Origin: Cynocephalus volans | Taxonomy: Eukaryota > Chordata > Mammalia > Dermoptera > Cynocephalidae | Assembly: GCF_027409185.1 (NCBI RefSeq) | Contig: NC_084472.1 | Span: forward strand, 20,446,524-20,510,523 | Length of the DNA: 64,000 bases | Direction: 5' to 3' | Shown: piece after piece, positions 12,101 through 21,100 of the stretch | Numbering within the stretch: position 1 is the stretch's first letter | How the letters are laid out: each line of letters begins with the position of its first letter | Notes under the pieces: generated by a model | The model's input: only the letters and a program-made list of their open reading frames with translations | Told to the model about the DNA's origin: nothing | Databases searched by the model: none | Made by a program: the position numbers and the translations under genes

Positions 12101-15100
12101 GTTTTAATGTCGGGGTAGGATTGGGCCAGGAAATAGGTCATAAGGACATGCTGGCCGTCTTCTGAGTTAGGGTCTAAGTTAGTGTATTGCTGAAAGGCCT
12201 GAGTTAATCTATTGAGGAACTCAGAGGGAGTTTCCTCCTTTTTTTGGACAATTTCTTGAATTTTTTGGAAATTGACAACCTTGCAAGCCGATTTTTTGAG
12301 GCCAGTTATTAAGCAAGAGGCAAAACGGTCTCGAGCCTGGATTCCCTGGGCTGTGTTATAATCCCAATTAGGTTCCTGTTCTGGGACTGCTTGGGGGCCT
12401 GGCGGGTGATTCGGATTGGTACGATGGGTGTCAGTGGCATGGGTTTAGGCTGTATCTCAGACCCTGCGGCGTTCCTCGGGGAGGAGGGTATTGGCTAGGA
12501 GCATGAAGATGTCATGATGTGTGAGGCTGTAGGCCTGCGGGATCCATTGGAATTCTTTAATGTAGGTGGTAGGGTCGGTAGAGAAAGAGCCTAGTCTTTT
12601 TTCTAATTCTGTAAGGTCAGCTAGGGAAAAGGGAACATGGACCCTAACTACTCCTTCAGCCCCAGCTACCTCACGTAGTGGGGCGATTATTAAAGGGGCA
12701 GGGGGGGTCCTCGGGAACGGGTGAAAGGGGGGCTTAGTGGGTCAGGAGTAGGGGAGGGTAAAAATGGAGGAGTAGATGGCACAGGAGGTGCAGAAGGTGA
12801 CAGGGGAGGAGGAGGTTGGTAGGGTGGGGGTTCATCAGCAGGTCAAAGGTGGAAGAATCGAGGGGTGACTGTGAAGATGGTTTACAGGCTAAAAGGACTT
12901 GAGAGGGAGCACAGGAGGAGCAGAGGGTGGGGTTCTGAGCCAAGAGGCAAAAAGCCTCGATGTAGGGGATCTCCTTCCATATTTTTAGGCACTGGCAGTA
13001 GTTAAAGAGGTCTCGTAGCCAATCTTGTGTACAGAATTTGGTGAGGAGTTTGGGCTTAATATCCGGCCTGAGGGAAAGGTTGGTGAGGTTTTTCAGAAGG
13101 CATTGAAGTGGAGAGTCCCCTAGGGAGGAGGAGGAAGTGCCCATTCTGGTCTCTTAATGGGAATTTAGACAGAAATCGGACAGAGATTAGTGATAAGACA
13201 GATCCTTCGGCCGGTTGGGAAAGGCGGGATCCTAGAGGGCGTCCCCAGTAGGTCACGTCAGTCCCGGCATGTTCAGGTACGAACCAGGAGGAGAGAAGGG
13301 AGGTGTGGGTCGTCACTCAGACCTTCACTTCTCTAGGGCAAAAGCCCAGTGCCTGAAGGAACCTAGCGCTAGGAATTTCTGGTCGGGTCCCGGACCCGGG
13401 AGGTGGAGACAAGAGAGTGGTGGACAGGAGGGTGAAAGAGAGAAGGAGAGAACAGAATGGGGCTTTTAACCTCCAAAAATAAAAGTAAAAGTTTACCGGG
13501 GCTTTGGAACCTGTTATAGTTTGGGAATTTATGGTGGTCGTGAAGACCGTGGTGGGGTGGGGTATGGGCGTTAGGGGCTACCAGACGATCTAGACTCCCT
13601 GTGGTAGCCTGAAAAGGGCTGGTGCCCTTTAGGAAAGGGGGCTTACCTAATGATGAGCCGGTGGTGAGCGGAAGGAGCCAGCACGGAAAAGAATGGATGA
13701 GGGTGGACCGTCAGTGGTGAGCGGTGGAAGGGAGGCCGGTCCTGGCGGGACGGAGTTCCCGAGGGGCGACTCGAAAAGTGTTGCCACTCGAGGGAACCCC
13801 GAGGGGCGGCTCGGAAAGTGTTGCCACTGCGATCCGAAAAGTGTTGCTGCTCGAGGGAGACTCCGCCCCGGGTTTCGGCAACAAATGAAAGGACGAGTCG
13901 ACACCAGTTGAGGATTCACTGGAGAGAGCTCGTTTTATAGGGCTTTAAGGGAAAGCTTATTGGTTTAAAATACAATCCCTATTTAGCATACCGCATGGGG
14001 CTTGGCGGGGAGCTGATTGGCATGCGATTCGCGCTGGCAGGAAGGAGAATGCGGAAGAGAAGGGCAACCAGCGCCATGATGGGGTGCGGCAGAGAAGGGC
14101 TTATGTGATCAGGGTGTGATCCCTTGGGGCATTTGGGTTCTTAGAATTCTTTTCCTCCTCTGACTTCCCAAGATCTTTTCTTAGTACATTGTAAGGTACT
14201 TGCACTTTTTACCTAGAACACTTATATATCCGTCTTCTCCCCTACCGAATGTACGTTATATAAGGTGCTGGGAAAATAGAATAATCAGGTCGTATTGCCT
14301 TAGGTCAAGTTGTGGGTGGTGCGGCGCATTGTTTTGGTAAGCAAATAAGTTGTGTGGGTGGAGTTGGTGCGCACGCACAGCGCTGCAGTTTTGCTGGCGA
14401 CTGCCTTGGGTGGATGCCGTTTGGGGCGGCCGTGCTTTCCAACCTGCGGCTTCCAAGGACCTGTTTGCTGGTTACCTAGCTCGTAGGCTTGCGTGTAAGG
14501 GGTCTGGTGACCCAGCCTGGCCTGTGACCCAGTCTGTGAATGGGCTTGAGGGGTCGGTGAGCTCCAGACCCAGCCCTAGCTCGACAATTGGCCCAGTCGG
14601 CAGGATTACAGGCAGGTATTACAAGAGCTCTCCATAAAGTTTCACCTTAATAATCTTTCTGTCCTCAACAGGGCCTAGTACAATGTTTTAAACATAGCAC
14701 AAGCAGTCACATGTATAGGTGTTCAAAAGGGCTTTGTTAAAAAGTGGGTGAGGAAGTCCTGAAGAGGTGAATGGTTAGGAAAATGAAGTTATTGTTCTAA
14801 GCAGAGGGAGGTGAAGAGTAAATGTGACTTTTCTTTCTTTTTGAACCTTTTCTCTGCACATGAGCATGTCCAGAATTAGACCCTTAATTGAATTTACAAG
14901 GAATCAGTCAATGTGGAGGGAGATACTGCAGGACACTGTACTCTGGGAAGCAGCTGAACCTATGAAAACATGTCTCCAAGCAGAGTATTGACTAAAACCA
15001 AACACATTCTTGTAAAGCAAATTCTACTTTTCCTGCAGGTTTGATTGTGATGTTATAGAAATGCTTCTCCAAGAGAAATACAGGTGTGTGGGTGACAGGC

Positions 15101-18100
15101 GTAAAATAATTTTACAGCAGTTTTCCAGATCTAGGACTTTATGTATGTCATCAGCTGTCTTGACCTTCCAAGCCACAGAAATTGTCCTCATGCCAGAGGA
15201 CATGACTGAAGTCCCCACTTTCAAATCCAGAGATCTCTTTTCCTCATCTGGGTCAGGATGACTTTGGCTACATGATCACACCTCACCAGCAGGTGCTACC
15301 ATGTTTAGGTTAGAATAATGTGACGTTTCCTAATGTCCAAAATCTTATTATAGTCCCCTAGTTTACCATTTCATTAAGTTAAACTTTACATGCTAGTTTT
15401 CTTAAATTGAGGAATGCTTTTATTAATATGACACCATCTGTGTCATTACTAACTTGTTATTATACCACTTGAAGATTAGATAATTTATTGCCCAAGTTGG
15501 TCTTTTATTTATTTATTCTTTTCCCCAGTTTTGTGTGGAAGATTGGATCAGGAGCTATTTCCATGGAGGTTTTCAGCTTCTTTATTTCTAGGCACAGAGT
15601 TACGATCTTTCCCCTGGTGCTGACCGGCTTAGGATAATATCTGATTATTAGTTTTGTCACTAATGCTATTTAGAGTCACTTACTTCTAAGGAAATGTACT
15701 GAGGGTCTTGAATGGTAAGGACAGGAAAGTTTTATTACACTAAATCACAGATATTGTGTGTATATTGACATTTGAATACTCTTTTGTACTTGTGTGTATA
15801 TTGACAGTTGCAAAAAACTCTTGTACTTGTGTGTGTATTGAAATTTGAATACTCAACCTATTGCTTTCTTTAAAATTCTTTCTTTGGGGAATAGATGCTG
15901 ATTAACCCATCTGGCTGTTATTTTTAGTAGAGAAATGGTCAGATGGAACGGTACAAGAGAAGAAACCAGAATGTGTAGAAGAACCAGAAAGAACATCTGT
16001 AGTTTCTGTAGAACCTACCCGGATAGAAAAATCTACAGACACAGAGGAGGACAATGTAACTGGACCACTAGTTAGTAACAAAACCACTCAGTTTCCGTCA
16101 ATTCATGCTGAGCTCCCAGAGTCTGGGGAGACAACCGAAGCAGTCTGTGGTACTTCCAAACCAACCACCCCTAAGGTCAGCACCCCTTCCTCATCACCAC
16201 TTCCAGCAGCTGTCTCACCAGAGTTTGCCTACGTCCCAGCTGACCCAGCTCAGTTTGCTGCTCAGATGTTAGGTAAAGTTTCATCTATTCATTCTGATCA
16301 GTCTGACGTTTTAATGGTGGATGTGGCAACAAGTATGCCTGTTGTTCCCAAGAAGGTGCTGAGTTCAGAGGCTGCTGAAGATAACGAGGTGGTCGTTCCT
16401 CTTGTGTATTCTGGAGAGGTGATAGCAATGCAGGTTGTGAGCCAAACATCTTTACATGTAGATATGGGTTCTAAACCTAAAGACAATGAGGCTGAACCAT
16501 CAACGGCTTCCTCATTCCCCTTGCAGGATGAACAAGAACCTCCTGCTCATGATCAAGCTCCTGAGGTCCCTTTACAGGCCGATATTGAGGTTACATCAAC
16601 CCTTCATATATCATCTATATATAATGATGAGCCTGTGACTGAAGGAGTTTTTTATATTGAGCAAATGCCAGATCAAATACTTATCCCTTTAACTGATCAA
16701 GTTGCTTGTCTTAAAGAAAATGAGTGGTCACCACCAGTTAGTCCCAAACCCGTAAGCAAGACGTCAGGCCCATCTAAAATATCTGTAGATTCTGCAAAAC
16801 TTGTACAGTTGGAGAAGACTGCAAAATGTGAGTCCTCAGTACACATGGAGGCAGAAGCTACAGTTCTGCTCTCTGACACCTCTTTGCAAGGTCAGCCTCA
16901 GGTACCTGCACAACCCCTGGATGCAAAGGGCAGTATCAAAATAGGCTCTGAAAAATCTCTGCACCTTGAGATGGAGATTATTTCGATAGTCCCTGACAAT
17001 ACTGGGCAGGAGGAGTCAAGGGAAAACTCTGCACCCCACAAGATGGGGGTCAGACCTGTGCTCTCTGGTGCATCTGTAAAATCATCTAGTGGCCCCCTCC
17101 CTCCTGGACCAGAAATCGAACCAGAAGGGAAGCGCAGCACCTGAACAAGGTTTGATGGAGCCAGGTAAGAAAATTAGATACTTATACAGTTTCAAATTGC
17201 ATTTCAGGTGACATCTGTATTTCAGGTAACTGTCTATGTAGGCTCCTTGCAGATGAGTCAAAGTCTTTATATTCAATAGTTTTTTAAATGCCAAACCTAT
17301 TTAAAGGATTTGTTGCATTTGAGATCTTACTATTATGAAATGAGTGATTTTAAAGTAACACCACCAAAGCTTGGCCTCAAAATCTGATTATCTACCACTT
17401 TTGTGTTACTCTTATGGGCATATTATGTAGTGAACATTAGAGTATGTTGTCAGGTACAAAAAAGCATATTTATGTGATCTGAATACTAATATGGCAAAAC
17501 TAATTAGTGGGTGTTGGTTTGAAACTTCTCACTTGTAAATGTAAAATCAAACTATAGCAATGCCTTTGCATAGGCTGTGGCATTTAAAAAGTGAAAGAAA
17601 TGGTGGTGTGTTTGACTCTGCTTTCGCACTGAGTCAGGAGAGCTCTGCAACCAGGATTGGGGTGCTGGGTCAAGCATTTATTTCCTGGCTGGGAACTTCC
17701 TGCAGCCGAGGAGCAGCTTCATAGCTGGATGGAGAGAAGAAAGGTCAGGTCAAAATTCTGTAACACAGGGGAGCAGGGAGGTAGCAGCAGCAGAAAGGAT
17801 GGCCAGGTGCCTGAACAGTGGATGCAGTTCGGATGACTGGCTTCGTTGGGTCACTTCCCCCTAACAAGTGCCCATATCAAGCTGCTTTCTTGGTAACTGA
17901 ACTACCACCAGTGTTTTCCTGTGGCACAGACATGATATGACCTCCATCTTGACCTAATTATTACATTTGGTCTTCCCACCTTCCTGCCTCCTATGCAAAA
18001 CTGTGGGGGCCCTTTTTTAGGGATGGAAGCAACATGCATGAGCCAATCTCCCCACACCTTTTGCAGAAACTCTCTCAACTCTTACTAGAACCAGAATGAT

Positions 18101-21100
18101 AAAGAAATGTTACCAAAGCAGGTATTTAGAAAACATCAAATTCTGTCTGGCAGTGTGACAGGGATTCTGCACAGCTGAAGAGGCAGAGAGCAGTGTTGAG
18201 AGTGTAGCATTTGGGAATGGCATTATACTTGTGGCTTAAGCAGCACTTCCTGACCAAGTCACTGTTTTCAAGTGCTTACTATTTCTTAAGGAAAATAGAG
18301 TTATGTTGGCACTAAGAGCATAATTAACAGAAAAACTCAAGATTGAGTATCAAATTCTTTCTTCCTCTGAAAAAACTGAAGACTTGTTTGTACTTATTTC
18401 AATATGCTTGAAGAAAGATCAATTGAAAGTATCTGAAGCTATTGAAAACATAGCTTAATCATGTGCATAGTGTTATTTAGTGTTATTTTGTTTTCTGGAG
18501 AAGAAAAAAAGGCTTCCCCAGTGATAGATGATCCAGTGATCCAAAGGTGAACTCAGCACATTTGGGCAAAGTGAAATTCCTCAATCAGGAACCTTTTCTC
18601 CTATGTCCCATCTCTGAGATTCAGCTATCCAAGAGAGTACTGTCTTCATTAGGCAAGTCACACTTGGCATTATTAGACTTCTTGGTGTAAGTAGATGGAT
18701 GACATTCCTAGACCTCTTTTTCCCTAAAGAACCCCCATGGGACCAACCAGCCTTTTACTGCCACCTAGGACCTATGATTTCAAATCTTGCCTAAAAGAGA
18801 GGTGCTCTCTGGGGTGCTGAGTGATGCTTCATGTGTGGTGACAAGTTAATGGGAGAAAATGGTGCCTGTGAATGGCCAGAGATATTTAATTATGTGATCA
18901 AAGTGACACCCAGTGCTGATTTCTTTAGGAAAGAAAAAAAAAAAAAAAAATCACTATGCAGATGCATTAATACTTTTTTCAATGGCTTAACACACTCTCA
19001 ATTGATTTTTTGGTAAAGCCAAAAGTTTTGTTGTCCATTTCTTCTTGCAGAGGACCCTGTACAAGCCATGTCTAAAGTTGAAGTACCTGGAAACAGCAAC
19101 TTTGAATGAGATTGTTTCTTCAGCCACAACTGTAGTGTCCCTGCCACTTGCTGTCACAGCAACACTGTTCTCACTTTCCATCTGTAGAGAATCTCTCTCC
19201 TTTCACATTACCAAACACAATTTATTTAGTCCTCTCTATAGCATGCTTTATGACACATTACTACAGCTGTTTGTTTATATGTAAAAGATTTACAAAGATA
19301 TTACTGTGCATAGCGCCTGATACAGAGACCAAACTGCAAATTTTGTGTTTTTTTATAGCAATAGCAGCAAGCGCAGCAGGACAACCACCACCATATTCTA
19401 ACATGTGGACCCTTTATTGTCTAACTGATATGAATCAACAAAGTCGCCCATCACCGCCACCTGCACCTGGGCCTTTCCCCCAAGCAACCCTCTATTTATC
19501 TAATTCTAAGGATCCACAGTTTCTGCAGCATCCACCGAAAGTTACTTCTCCAACTTATGTGATGATGGACGACGGCAAGACCAGTGCCCCACCTTTTATT
19601 TTAGTTGGCTCAAATGTCCAGGAAGCACAGGAATGGAAACCTCTTCCTGGACATGCTGTTGTTTCACAGTCAGGTGCCTTGAAGAGATATGCTGCAGTAC
19701 AAGTACCCATTGCTGTTCCTGCAGATCAGAAATTCCAGAAACATAGCCCAAATCCCCAGAATGGTAGTCCTCCTACAAATGGACAAGATGCCCCCAGACC
19801 ACAAAGCCCCATTTTTCTTTCTGTTGCTTTCCCAGTAGAAGATGTAGCCAAAAAAAGTTCAGGATCTGGTGATAAATGTACTCCCTTTGGAAGTTACGGT
19901 ATTGCTGGAGAAATTACCGTGACTACTGCCCATGTTCGCAAAGCTGAAACAAAAAACTGGTAGGTAAATTTTCCTACCATAATATGTGGGCCTTAACATA
20001 CTTGAATTTTTAGCATTTTGGTTTACTGACATCGAGATTGAGATATTAAAAAAATAAGTGAGTTGAGGTATACTCTAATTTGATGTGGTAATTGTTTCTA
20101 TCTTCCACCATTAATAAATGCACAGCAGGTGCACTATATATCACAAATGATTCACACCAGAGATCTGGTGCCCAGTACATGAATGAATCAACCAATCAAC
20201 TGGTTTTGAATATCTGGTCCTATGTCTAACACTGGTAGATGCTAAAAAAGGGATGGATTACTAAAAAAAAAAACTAGCTGGCATGTTTAAGGAATGGGGT
20301 GGAGCAGAGACAAGAACTGGGAACAGTCGGATAGCAAAAAAAGAAGTGCTGATCATATATGGAGCACCCAATCCAAGTGGTAAGAGACTGTAAAATGGAC
20401 AGGTTGGACACACTGAAGAGCTAAAGCAACAATTGGAATTAACTGTAGATGAGTTTTATCACTCAACCTTTTAAAATTTTTTATTCAACTAGTACTTAAT
20501 GCCAAGTCCTATGCCAGTCCTTCCTCACCCATGTGTGGACAATAGTAAAACATGGAGCCTACACCTTAGTCGGGGAGACAAAGTACAACATGAAGTATAA
20601 TGAAAACAAGGTATTGACACTAGTAGGAGAGGAAGCCAGCGTTGCGAAGAGCTCAGGGACAGTGTCCAAGGGCAGGAAAGAGCACAGTGTTAAAGAGACT
20701 GCAAGTTGGCCAAAATGAGACTGGCTGGGAGGAGCCAGGGGAGAGCATGTAAGATGAAGCTGGAGATGAGAGAGGGGACCCCTGCATACCAAAAGAGATC
20801 TAGATGGAAAGTTCAATGGAAAGCCAGCACTAACGTGCTAAGCAGAATGACAGAATCAGATTCATGTTTCTATTATATCCCTCTGGCTGCTATGTGGAAT
20901 TGGACTAGAAGTCGGGGAGGTCAACAGAGAAAGCAGGGAGACTAAAGCCTTTATTTAGCATCAGGTAGATTATTTCATATTAACATATCTGATACACTTG
21001 TTATACACATATATCGAGTGCAGTTACGTAAAACAATTTGTGGGAATTTTAAGCTAAATGAGAAATGGATTTCATTGAGAGAAATGAACAAGAAAATGAT

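Larger units (their letters stand above)
8167..14145 (-). mobile_element. Class I endogenous retrovirus, whole provirus, defective
   Basis: A provirus on the minus strand. LTRs at 8167-8440 (proviral 3') and 13886-14145 (proviral 5') are similar, and the host target duplication attct lies at 8162-8166 and 14146-14150. Between them, in proviral order, are a primer-binding site, gag, protease, reverse transcriptase pieces, RNase H, integrase, an env remnant and a polypurine tract. The span is about 6.0 kb, well short of a complete gammaretrovirus-like genome. Missing parts include the reverse transcriptase catalytic core, the integrase N-terminus and most of the env surface unit. Frames are broken throughout. 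The tRNA-Phe-type primer site, two-knuckle nucleocapsid and CX6CC-type env motif support class I. The LTRs differ at roughly ten sites over about 205 alignable bases, so the insertion is neither very recent nor ancient. Confidence 0.9.

Noticed and set aside
17142..17144. TGA in CABYR exon 4 as evidence of a pseudogene
   Set aside because: The region A isoform ends at this point in other mammals as I recall it. Splice sites and both frames are otherwise intact.
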